Below, in pieces: positions 1 through 5,477 of a DNA stretch of 6,454 nucleotides. The translations under genes and the position numbers were made by a program. Source of the DNA: an uncultured Eubacteriaceae bacterium (GTDB taxonomy: Bacteria; Bacillota; Clostridia; Eubacteriales; UBA1433); contig CALGIV010000172.1 of the NCBI GenBank assembly GCA_937914785.1, positions 1-6,454 of the forward strand, given 5' to 3'. The notes below the pieces were generated by a model. The model did not search any database. It worked only from the letters and a program-made list of their open reading frames with translations, and was not told where the DNA came from. Position 1 is the first letter of the stretch. Each line of letters opens with the position of its first letter.

Positions 1-240
1 ATTTTTGACGGCAAAAGAAAAATCATCGTCTCCATATTTTACAAGCTGTTCGGTGCTGCGGTTATTTGCCGACTCGTAGATCTGCTGTATCAATTCCCGC
101 GTAGTCTGCGGCATGAGCACTTCTTCGGCATATGTGCGAATCACGCCATCCTGTTTATACGACAAGGGGCGTCCGGCTACAATAAAAACATCAGACGCAT
201 TTTTTTCCACCAATTCTTTCAGTATTATCTTAATATCCAC
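1..240 (-). CDS. pilT: PilT-type pilus ATPase, N-terminal part (truncated by window edge)
   Basis: Eighty codons read from GTG 240 to the left edge with no stop; the C-terminal part lies outside the window. The N-terminus matches the PilT/GspE family N-terminal domain: an ASD motif (residues 15-17) followed by VFIVAGRPLSYKQDG, the equivalent of the family's ASDLHL..G.PP..R.dG, and a GDDDFSF stretch near residue 72, like the 'DFSF' that ends this subdomain in PilT. Proteins of this type are cytoplasmic hexameric ATPases that power pilus retraction (PilT) or assembly (PilB). The Walker boxes that would confirm the ATPase lie outside the window. GTG is preferred as start because AGGAGG sits 9 nt upstream; an in-frame ATG at 249 directly abuts that site and is less likely. 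The start overlaps the end of the preceding pilin-like gene by 11 bp, implying translational coupling. PilT is favoured over PilB because the N-terminus is short, but this is an inference. Confidence 0.85.
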   Translation of the reverse strand, partial: MDIKIILKELVEKNASDVFIVAGRPLSYKQDGVIRTYAEEVLMPQTTRELIQQIYESANNRSTEQLVKYGDDDFSFAVKN

Positions 241-664
241 CGCTATCATCCTCCTCAAAAACAATCGACTTCGTCTGCCATACTGCACGGTCAATCGCGC
301 CAACAGAACCATCGGCCTTGATCGTCACATCAATTCTTACTTTAATTTCCTTATCATCTGAAATATATGCCGAATAGTAAATATTTACGCCTGTCTGTGT
401 CTGTTCAACATCATATCCCTGTTCACGCAACTTTTCCTGCCAGTCATCATGATTGAGTATCGTCTTCATAATACCTGCCAGCTTATCTTCCGCTACGGCA
501 TCAGCATCGTAATAATCGATGATATTCCTGGCATTTTTACTCGACAATTGGTGGTCATTGCTTGCACTGACAAGCGACAGGACGGCAAAACTGGCCAACA
601 CCAGAATCACCATAACGACGAGCAGAGAGAGTGTACCGAAGAAGAAAGAAGGCCTTCGTTTCAT
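230..664 (-). CDS. Pilin-like single-pass membrane protein, 144 aa
   Basis: Short basic N-terminus (MKRRP), one long hydrophobic segment at residues 8-33, then a polar extracytoplasmic domain with a helical start (SSKNARNIIDYYDADAVAEDKLAG) and beta-rich remainder (YYSAYISDDKEIKVRIDVTI). This topology fits a minor pilin or pseudopilin of a type IV pilus/type II secretion-like system, and similar proteins appear in pilus clusters of Clostridia as I recall them. It lacks the canonical G-F-T-L-x-E prepilin site: a glycine at residue 10 is followed by TLSLLV, with no glutamate at +5. The acidic, glycine-rich C-terminus (EEDDSGGY) overlaps the ATPase gene start. ATG 664 is chosen over an upstream TTG at 667 because it forms a TGATG overlap with the preceding stop and has GGGAG just upstream. 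No named family is assigned; the role is inferred from topology and position. Confidence 0.75.
   Translation of the reverse strand: MKRRPSFFFGTLSLLVVMVILVLASFAVLSLVSASNDHQLSSKNARNIIDYYDADAVAEDKLAGIMKTILNHDDWQEKLREQGYDVEQTQTGVNIYYSAYISDDKEIKVRIDVTIKADGSVGAIDRAVWQTKSIVFEEDDSGGY
250..255 (-). promoter_or_regulatory. Shine-Dalgarno site of the PilT-type gene
   Basis: AGGAGG on the minus strand, inside the last codons of the upstream pilin-like gene. It leaves 9 nt to GTG 240 and 0 nt to the in-frame ATG 249, so it decides for the GTG start. Confidence 0.7.
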
Positions 665-1095
665 CAATATCTCCCTTCCAGCATCGCATGCTTCACGCTT
701 ATTTTAAAGACGACTGCACCCTCGCTGTAAACGGCGATATCTGCCCGCCTGCATCCATAGGCCTCATCGATTGTCGTCAGCGTCATTTTCTTTGCTCCAC
801 TGTCTTGCCTTACCACCTGCCACTCCTCATCATAATAGATGACGATATTGCGCGCCTCGCTAATCTTTCCTTCAAGAAGAGCTGCAACGACAGTTAAATC
901 TCCGTTGGCATATTTAAATACTTCCGCCGCCTGCGTCGCACGCAAAGTGGCCTCGCTCACATCTGCACTGTCTTGTCCGATTTTATATGCCCGAACGAAA
1001 ATACCGCTGCAAATCGCCGCCGAAAGCACAAAGAACAAAATAGCCAGCAGCAATTCTATCAACAACAGGTGTTGCTTCGACCGTTGCGCGCCCAT
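664..1095 (-). CDS. Pseudopilin-like membrane protein, 143 aa, retains a Glu at the pilin +5-like position
   Basis: Begins MGAQRSKQHLLLIELLLAIL: a basic N-terminus, then a hydrophobic helix (about residues 9-34) that contains a single glutamate, Glu14. This resembles class III prepilins and pseudopilins (G-F-T-L-I-E-L), where Glu+5 is conserved, but histidine replaces the glycine needed at -1, so cleavage by a standard prepilin peptidase is doubtful. After the helix comes a typical pilin alpha1 continuation (SEATLRATQAAEVFKYANGD), then a region of probable beta strands (ARNIVIYYDEEWQVV, ADIAVYSEGAVVFKISV). The start forms a TGATG overlap with the preceding gene's stop, with GGAGG about 10 nt upstream. 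Its position among other pilin-like genes, after pilC and before pilT, supports a minor pilin role. Function is inferred, not demonstrated. Confidence 0.77.
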   Translation of the reverse strand: MGAQRSKQHLLLIELLLAILFFVLSAAICSGIFVRAYKIGQDSADVSEATLRATQAAEVFKYANGDLTVVAALLEGKISEARNIVIYYDEEWQVVRQDSGAKKMTLTTIDEAYGCRRADIAVYSEGAVVFKISVKHAMLEGRY

Positions 1096-1586
1096 CAGTG
1101 ACCATCCTCCAGAATACTGCCATGCGGCGTTACGTATAATTCCGATTTATTATCTTCCATATCGCGCACACTGATATAAAGCAACCCTTCTTCTCTTTGT
1201 TCAAAATTCAACTCTTTTAACGCCATAATCGCCTGACCGCTCGTCGGACTGACGCTCATCCCCTGCTGCACGAAAGCTTCACGAAGCTGATCTTCATAAA
1301 CAAAAATCCAAGTTTCATAAAAGGCGTCATCAATCTCTTTCTGCAAGACGATTGCCGCACTGTCCCCGACAGAAGAGAGTAAAAGCGGCATCCCCGCATC
1401 GTTTTGACGAATTTTTTCGGCAATATAAAACGTCGATATACGCATATTAAAATTACGCTCTGCCACATTTATATTCGTTTGATAAGCACGAGCGCCCAGC
1501 GCGATGACAAACAGCACCAGGATCGCAAATACACAAAACAACAGCACCATAAATAAAACATCTACAATATGCTTTTTTTGCCGCAT
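1095..1586 (-). CDS. DUF4860-like membrane protein, 163 aa, of the pilus cluster
   Basis: Starts MRQKKHIVDVLF, followed by one hydrophobic segment (about residues 10-32), a helical stretch with FNMRISTFYIAEKIRQNDAG (residues 46-65), and a beta-rich C-terminal domain ending SELYVTPHGSILEDGH. The pattern of a K/H-rich start, 'VDVLF' helix and 'YIAEKIRQNDAG' matches my recollection of the DUF4860 family, small uncharacterised proteins found in pilus/secretion-like clusters of Clostridia. That assignment is from memory and needs a profile search. It has no GFTLxE prepilin motif. ATG 1586 is preceded by AGGAG with 6 nt spacing, a strong site. The 3' end overlaps the next gene by one base (TGATG). 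A likely role is as a minor or accessory pilus subunit anchored in the membrane with its C-terminal domain outside; the exact function is unknown. Confidence 0.8.
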   Translation of the reverse strand: MRQKKHIVDVLFMVLLFCVFAILVLFVIALGARAYQTNINVAERNFNMRISTFYIAEKIRQNDAGMPLLLSSVGDSAAIVLQKEIDDAFYETWIFVYEDQLREAFVQQGMSVSPTSGQAIMALKELNFEQREEGLLYISVRDMEDNKSELYVTPHGSILEDGH

Positions 1587-1607
1587 CCAAAGCTCCTCTC
1601 TTCTCTA

Positions 1608-1919
1608 TTATTCCGCATTTATAAACACCATAATGGAAGGCAACAGGTTTGCGCCATTATACCGATAATGATAATTAAATTTATTCTCATTTAAATACAA
1701 GCCGTAGTGCTCGACCAAATAGGCTAAGTCTTTCGGATAGGACCCTTCCATCGCATAACATTGCACTGCATAGCGGCGCACCGTATTTTCGGCCAGGTCC
1801 AATTCACGCACACTGACATCTTTTGAAATTCCCGTAAGTACCTTCACCGCAAAAAAAGCCAGCAGAACCAGGCAGAGCAGCGATACGATCAGTGTAACAT
1901 TTACTTTCTTTTTCATCAT
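1608..1919 (-). CDS. Small pilin-like membrane protein, 103 aa
   Basis: A basic start (MMKKKVNV) leads into a hydrophobic helix (about residues 8-30), then an amphipathic helix (VRELDLAENTVRRYAVQCYAMEG) and a short globular part. The stretch AVQCYAMEGSYPKDLAYLVEHYGL resembles the region after alpha1 in pilins and pseudopilins, where 'A..CYA.eG.YP..L..L' is common. There is no GFTLIE-type cleavage site; the equivalent is VTLIVS, without glutamate. The gene lies 19 bp downstream of pilC and 21 bp upstream of the DUF4860-like gene. Only a weak GAGTG-like ribosome site precedes the double ATG, so either ATG 1919 or ATG 1916 could be used. A minor or major pilin-like subunit is the most reasonable reading, based on shape and position. 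Confidence 0.75.
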   Translation of the reverse strand: MMKKKVNVTLIVSLLCLVLLAFFAVKVLTGISKDVSVRELDLAENTVRRYAVQCYAMEGSYPKDLAYLVEHYGLYLNENKFNYHYRYNGANLLPSIMVFINAE

Positions 1920-1938
1920 TTATTTTCACTCTTTTCGT

Positions 1939-2988
1939 CTAAATGGACGACAAGATCCCCAAAAGCGGCAACATAACCGTCACTAACAACAACCCGATCA
2001 ACACAGACATCACGATGACAATCGTCGGCTCAATAACTGCAAGGCGCCCGCCAATCCATTCGTCTGTATCACTTGCATACCTGTCGGCGACCATCTTCAT
2101 CATCTCATCCAGCATACCCGACTTGGCCCCCACGGAAATCATGCTGACATAGACTGCGGAAAACAAACCGCTTTTACCCAATGCCGCGGCAAAAGACATA
2201 CCCTGTTGCATCGATTCCAAGACGACTTCAATTTTATCTTTTATCTTTGGCGATTCGATCAGATCGCGCGCCATCATCACTGAATCATCGACATTCAATC
2301 CGCTCGCCAGACACAGCGATACAGCATAAGCAAATTTACTCAACGAACTGCGGTAAGAAAATCTGCGCGTAAAAACACTTTTATCATACAGGCTTGCCCC
2401 AGTTCTACGCCCCCAGCCCGTATTACGCAAAATAACGTAAAGCAGCACAAGTACAGCAATGACGATGAGAATGCCGATAAAATATTGTTCTAAAAACGCA
2501 CCGAAATTCAACAAACCACGCAGTACGCCCGTCACTTCGACGCCAAGCTGTTCATATACCTGTGAAAAGATCGGCAACGCCTTCGTAATGATCAGCAGCA
2601 TCACTAAAATCAGAATACCGACCATAACGAGCGGATAGCGCAGCGTGTTTTTTACGGCTTTTGTAATGTATTCGCTCTTTTCGTAATACTCCGCCAAACT
2701 GTCCAAAACTTCATCCAACCGCCCGGCTGTCTCCCCAATTTTTATCATCTCGATAAAATAATCGGGAAATCTCTCTGCCTTCTCAAGCGCAGCTCCCAAA
2801 GCATACCCTTCTTCAACGTCAAGAGAGATCATTTCATACAGCTCTTTCATTCCCGCATCATCGAGGTTTTCCGTCATGATCATCAACCCTTCATATACGG
2901 AAATCCCGCCCCTGACAAGCAGCGACAGCTGCGTGCAAAATAAGGTCAGTTCATTTGAAGACAAGTCTTTCTTTTTCCTTTTCGACAT
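1939..2988 (-). CDS. pilC: PilC/GspF-family inner-membrane platform protein, 349 aa
   Basis: Integral membrane platform protein of type IV pilus/type II secretion assembly; family members sit at the centre of the machine and couple the cytoplasmic ATPase to pilin insertion or removal. Two T2SSF domains are visible. Domain 1 (about residues 17-137) has LSLLVRGGI, KIGETAGRLDEVLDSLAEYYE and LRYPLVM leading into a transmembrane helix at 119-137. A second membrane helix is at about 167-188. Domain 2 (about 216-343) has FAYAVSLCLASGLNVDDSV, SVGAKSGMLDEMM and EPTIVIVMSVLIG, ending in a third helix and MLPLLGIL. The length is slightly below the usual ~400 residues because the N-terminal cytoplasmic leader is short. 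The second repeat has GAKSG where GExSG is usual. ATG 2988 has GAGGA about 10 nt upstream. It follows the transglutaminase lipoprotein by 31 bp and heads the structural pilus genes. The family assignment is secure; PilC versus GspF naming is by context. Confidence 0.95.
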   Translation of the reverse strand: MSKRKKKDLSSNELTLFCTQLSLLVRGGISVYEGLMIMTENLDDAGMKELYEMISLDVEEGYALGAALEKAERFPDYFIEMIKIGETAGRLDEVLDSLAEYYEKSEYITKAVKNTLRYPLVMVGILILVMLLIITKALPIFSQVYEQLGVEVTGVLRGLLNFGAFLEQYFIGILIVIAVLVLLYVILRNTGWGRRTGASLYDKSVFTRRFSYRSSLSKFAYAVSLCLASGLNVDDSVMMARDLIESPKIKDKIEVVLESMQQGMSFAAALGKSGLFSAVYVSMISVGAKSGMLDEMMKMVADRYASDTDEWIGGRLAVIEPTIVIVMSVLIGLLLVTVMLPLLGILSSI

Positions 2989-3019
2989 CGTTGTTATTCC
3001 TCTTTGCTAATAAAATTTA

Positions 3020-3970
3020 TTAAAAATAATGCATTGACTGATAATTAGATCCGCTGCCGACAAACTCCGCCAGATCCTTGTTCTTGCTTCCCTGACTACT
3101 TGCAAACGTCGGATCCATACGAATCCACGACGTACCGTCAAAACGGATCACACCGTTTACCCATCCGACCTCGTCCACATAAACATCAATCCAGGCGTGG
3201 TAGATATTGCCTTCCACATAGCCAAAGACCAGCTTTGTGGGAATATCCTGCGCCCGCAGCATTGCCGTCATTACCGAAGCATAATCGAGACAGATGCCTG
3301 TCCTTATTTGCAGCACATAATCCAACGAAGGCGTGTACGTGCTTTGCACCGTATAGGGCATACTCTCGTCATATGTAATGTTTTCTACAACATAATTATA
3401 TACCTTTTCAACGACTTCCAGCTCACTATAGCTACCTTGCGCTATGGTGCCGGCCAAAGCAAAGACCTCGCTGTCGGCAGTGTAGCTGACATACCAGTTT
3501 GGATATAAAAACGGTCCAAACTCTTCTGCGATCGCCACATCAAACGAAAGCTCAAATACCTGTACATAGGAGTCGCCTTCCAGATGTTCAAATACTGCCA
3601 GGGCGTATGTGCCGTCTCCAAATGAAAGCGGGAACGCATTGTATTGATCGCTTGCTACAATAAAATAATTGTAAACATTCGTCGCGACAGCCTCGTTCCC
3701 GCTCGATAAACTTAAGACAACCTGTGAACTATTTCCAAAATAGCGTACGTTAATATATCCCTTTTGTCTGTCGGATATATCGACAGATAAAACACCGCTT
3801 TCATAGACGTCTACACCCGAAGCAACCGGAGCGCGATATACCGGCGTAACATCAATTGGCTCCCTATCCTTTCCACCATCTCCGCCGCTTGAGACACATC
3901 CCGTCAACAACGTCAATAAAGCAAGTATCAAAAACAAGAATTGAATGCTTCTTCTATATCGTAATTTCAA
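3020..3970 (-). CDS. Transglutaminase-like lipoprotein, 316 aa from a TTG start
   Basis: Predicted secreted, membrane-anchored protein with a C-terminal transglutaminase-like core. Numbering from the longer GTG form (3991): a signal peptide with hydrophobic core at about 17-30 ends in lipobox LLTGC, lipidated Cys32; a Ser/Gly linker follows; a probable beta-rich domain spans about 60-160; the transglutaminase fold spans about 190-295. The catalytic triad is complete: Cys234 in TGICLDYASVMTAMLR, His265 in YHAWIDV, Asp293 in RMDPTF. Bacterial members of this superfamily act as proteases, amidases or crosslinking acyltransferases, so the reaction is not known here. It is the first gene of the pilus operon, 31 bp before pilC, suggesting an envelope role in pilus anchoring or maturation. 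TTG 3970 is preferred over GTG 3991: AAGGGAG lies 9-10 nt before the TTG, while the GTG lies at the predicted transcription start with no ribosome site. The 323-residue GTG form remains possible. Confidence 0.9.
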   Translation of the reverse strand: MKLRYRRSIQFLFLILALLTLLTGCVSSGGDGGKDREPIDVTPVYRAPVASGVDVYESGVLSVDISDRQKGYINVRYFGNSSQVVLSLSSGNEAVATNVYNYFIVASDQYNAFPLSFGDGTYALAVFEHLEGDSYVQVFELSFDVAIAEEFGPFLYPNWYVSYTADSEVFALAGTIAQGSYSELEVVEKVYNYVVENITYDESMPYTVQSTYTPSLDYVLQIRTGICLDYASVMTAMLRAQDIPTKLVFGYVEGNIYHAWIDVYVDEVGWVNGVIRFDGTSWIRMDPTFASSQGSKNKDLAEFVGSGSNYQSMHYF

Positions 3971-3979
3971 GTTTTTGAT

Positions 3980-3985
3980 CTCCCT
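3980..3985 (-). promoter_or_regulatory. Shine-Dalgarno site that selects the TTG start of the lipoprotein gene
   Basis: Minus-strand AGGGAG, with 9 nt to TTG 3970. It lies inside the longer GTG reading frame, so if used it excludes GTG 3991 as the main start. Confidence 0.6.
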
Positions 3986-3999
3986 TCTCACTGTTATTT

Positions 4000-4028
4000 A
4001 TTATAACAAGGCAACCCTTAGTTTTCAA
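4000..4028 (-). promoter_or_regulatory. Sigma-A-type promoter of the pilus operon
   Basis: On the minus strand, -35 TTGAAA (4028-4023), a 17-bp spacer, and a perfect -10 TATAAT (4005-4000). The predicted transcription start is near 3993. It drives the lipoprotein-pilC-pilin-pilT genes, which have no other clear promoter or terminator between them. The very short 5' leader fits the TTG 3970 start and leaves GTG 3991 essentially leaderless. Confidence 0.75.
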
Positions 4029-4045
4029 GTTTTTATTGCTTCTTC

Positions 4046-4062
4046 TGTAATTCTGATGTAAT
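4046..4062. promoter_or_regulatory. Tandem TGTAAT direct repeats at 11-bp period, candidate operator
   Basis: TGTAAT occurs on the plus strand at 4046-4051 and again at 4057-4062, exactly one helical turn (11 bp) apart; on the minus strand it reads ATTACA twice. No third copy in phase is present on either side. The pair ends 17 bp upstream of the pilus operon -35 box, about -53 to -69 from the predicted start, a usual place for an activator. SARP/BTAD regulators are known to bind short direct repeats at 11-bp periodicity, and the neighbouring gene encodes such a protein. The binding is inferred. Confidence 0.4.
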
Positions 4063-4100
4063 ATTTAATAGTATCCAAAGCTCATTCAGGATTGCTAATT

Positions 4101-4128
4101 TTGTCAATATGTATTAAAATGATATTAT
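4101..4128 (+). promoter_or_regulatory. Promoter of the BTAD regulator gene
   Basis: TTGTCA (4101-4106), a 16-bp spacer and TATTAT (4123-4128), with a predicted start near 4135. That gives a leader of about 47 nt before ATG 4182. An overlapping TAAAAT and a shifted TTATAT make the exact -10 uncertain. Confidence 0.5.
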
Positions 4129-4136
4129 ATCCTGCA

Positions 4137-4154
4137 CGTTGTGTAACTACAACG
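4137..4154. repeat. Inverted repeat CGTTGT-N6-ACAACG in the regulator leader
   Basis: Perfect 6-bp arms (4137-4142 and 4149-4154) around GTAACT; a G-T pair can extend the stem and leave a TAAC tetraloop. It lies just at the predicted transcription start of the regulator gene. It could be a dyad operator for autoregulation or a 5'-end mRNA hairpin; there is no T-run, so it is not a terminator. Confidence 0.4.
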
Positions 4155-4181
4155 ATCAATACTTATGAATGTGGTGAGACA

Positions 4182-5369
4182 ATGAAGATTGAGATTTACA
4201 TGCTTGGAAAATTTATGATATTGGTCAATGGTTATGACATCATCAAAGATCTGGGCAGCTCCAAGAAAAAAATTGAGCTACTGCAATACCTGATTCTTAA
4301 TACAGGCAAAAATGTCGCCGCAACGGATTTACACGATATATTGTGGATGAATAAAGATAATACAAACCCGGAAAGCAGCTTGAAAACCCTGATCAGCCGG
4401 CTGCGCGCAAGCCTGAACGAGTTCGACTTAAAGGACGCGATCGTTACAAAACGCGGCCACTACACCTGGAACGAAAATCTCGACGCTCAAATTGATGTGT
4501 TCGATTTCGAAGCACTTTGCCGCGAGCTCTTGTTCGCCGAAGAACTCTCTATGGAAACTGAACAAAAACTTCAGGACATCCTCACCCTCTATCAGGGAGA
4601 CTTGCTCCCGCACTCCAGTATGGAACATTGGGTCGCTCCTAAAAGTATGTATTACCACACGCTATATCTGGACACGCTGCACCACTGCGTTAAACTGCTC
4701 GGGCGTGAAGAACGCTGCGAAGACATCATACGCATCTGCCGCAGCGGCCTGACTATCGACGCATTTGATTCCACATTGAATCTGGAGCTGATGATCGCAC
4801 TGCTCAAATTAGGCAAGAGCAAAGACGCGCTCGCACAATATAATTGCACGACGGAAATGCACTATGCTTATCTGGGTATGGCGCCTTCAAATGAAATACT
4901 GGAATTCTATAAAAAGCTCATTCACATCGAGCGTACTTCCGTCAGCGATATTGACGCCATTCGTCAGGAGCTCTGGGAAGAAGACGAAGATGACCAGTCC
5001 GGTGCTTTCATCTGTGAATACGCTATTTTTAAAGATATTTACAAACTACATATGCGCAACCTCGAACGCCTGGGCACGCCGATGTTTCTAAGTTTGGTTA
5101 CGGTGGACTATATCGCCAATACAATTCCCGACAGCCTGCTGCTGGATAAAGTGATGAAGATTCTGCTCGCAACGTTGAAACAGAACTTGCGGCGCGGAGA
5201 CACGATCTCCCGCTACAGCCCTTATCAGTACGCATTGCTGTTGCCCACAGTCAACCATCAAACCGGCCAAGTCGTCTTGGAACGTGTGAAAAAGGCTTTT
5301 TACAGCGAATCTATCACCTCACAATTTGTTATGAATTACAAGCTTCAGCCGATCGGTCAAGATATGTAA
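4182..5369 (+). CDS. SARP-like (BTAD) transcriptional regulator with degenerate GGDEF-like C-terminus, 395 aa
   Basis: Three parts are visible. Residues 1-98 form an OmpR/SARP-type winged helix: MKIEIYMLGKF, a helix with KKKIELLQYLILN, and recognition-helix-like SSLKTLISRLRASL, ending in TKRGHYTWN. Residues about 104-250 form the bacterial transcriptional activator domain (BTAD), helical TPR-like repeats starting IDVFDFEALC and including LYQGDLLP. Residues about 275-380 resemble a GGDEF domain (MFLSLVTVDY, LRRGDTISRYSPYQYALLLP, VVLERVKKAF), but the signature GGDEF is replaced by SPYQY (346-350), so diguanylate cyclase activity is not expected. The part is also shorter than a full GGDEF domain. 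It is probably a cytoplasmic DNA-binding regulator and, being divergent from the pilus operon, probably controls it. ATG 4182 is chosen over TTG 4092 because the winged-helix homology begins there and a GGTGAG site sits just upstream; the predicted promoter would also leave the longer form untranscribed. The GGDEF relationship is my pattern match and needs a structure or profile search. Confidence 0.88.
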   Translation: MKIEIYMLGKFMILVNGYDIIKDLGSSKKKIELLQYLILNTGKNVAATDLHDILWMNKDNTNPESSLKTLISRLRASLNEFDLKDAIVTKRGHYTWNENLDAQIDVFDFEALCRELLFAEELSMETEQKLQDILTLYQGDLLPHSSMEHWVAPKSMYYHTLYLDTLHHCVKLLGREERCEDIIRICRSGLTIDAFDSTLNLELMIALLKLGKSKDALAQYNCTTEMHYAYLGMAPSNEILEFYKKLIHIERTSVSDIDAIRQELWEEDEDDQSGAFICEYAIFKDIYKLHMRNLERLGTPMFLSLVTVDYIANTIPDSLLLDKVMKILLATLKQNLRRGDTISRYSPYQYALLLPTVNHQTGQVVLERVKKAFYSESITSQFVMNYKLQPIGQDM

Positions 5370-5374
5370 TTTTT

Positions 5375-5399
5375 AAAAACCAGCAGATGCTGGTTTTTT
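5375..5399 (+). terminator. Intrinsic terminator after the BTAD regulator
   Basis: Ten-bp perfect stem AAAAACCAGC / GCTGGTTTTT with loop AGAT, followed by a T-run (5394-5399). It begins 5 nt after the TAA stop and separates the regulator from the LUD genes. Confidence 0.85.
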
Positions 5400-5448
5400 C
5401 AAAGACTTATAGTTCGTTTTTTTTGAATTCAAAATATAAATACTTCAA

Positions 5449-5477
5449 TTTTACTTATATAAAAAACCTGCTATACT
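5449..5477 (+). promoter_or_regulatory. Promoter of the first LUD gene, extended -10
   Basis: TATACT (5472-5477) preceded by TGC, the extended -10 TGn motif, with a weak -35 TTTTAC (5449-5454) at 17 bp spacing. The predicted start is near 5484, giving a leader of about 23 nt that includes AGGAGG (5495-5500). Confidence 0.6.

Larger units (their letters stand above)
3965..4034 (-). repeat. 12-nt direct repeat AAAAACTTGAAA, two copies 58 bp apart
   Basis: Exact minus-strand copies at 4034-4023 and 3976-3965. The upstream copy covers the -35 element of the pilus operon promoter; the downstream copy covers the TTG start codon of the lipoprotein gene. Both are A-rich, so chance is possible, but a 12-nt identity on two functional sites could mark a paired operator. 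Confidence 0.4.

Noticed and set aside
665..667. TTG 667 as start of the 144-aa pilin-like protein
   Set aside because: ATG 664 directly follows, forms the TGATG overlap seen at the previous junction and is at better spacing from GGGAG.
839..1174. 111-aa plus-strand open frame opposite the pilin-like genes
   Set aside because: It runs antisense to two coupled pilus genes, lacks a ribosome site and has no membrane or domain pattern of its own.
2989..3019. Possible terminator between the lipoprotein gene and pilC (AT-rich tract)
   Set aside because: The tract is A/T-rich but has no GC-containing stem; the genes are only 31 bp apart and look co-transcribed.
4092..4181. Thirty-codon N-terminal extension of the BTAD regulator from TTG 4092
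   Set aside because: It overlaps the predicted promoter, has no ribosome site, and winged-helix similarity begins exactly at ATG 4182.
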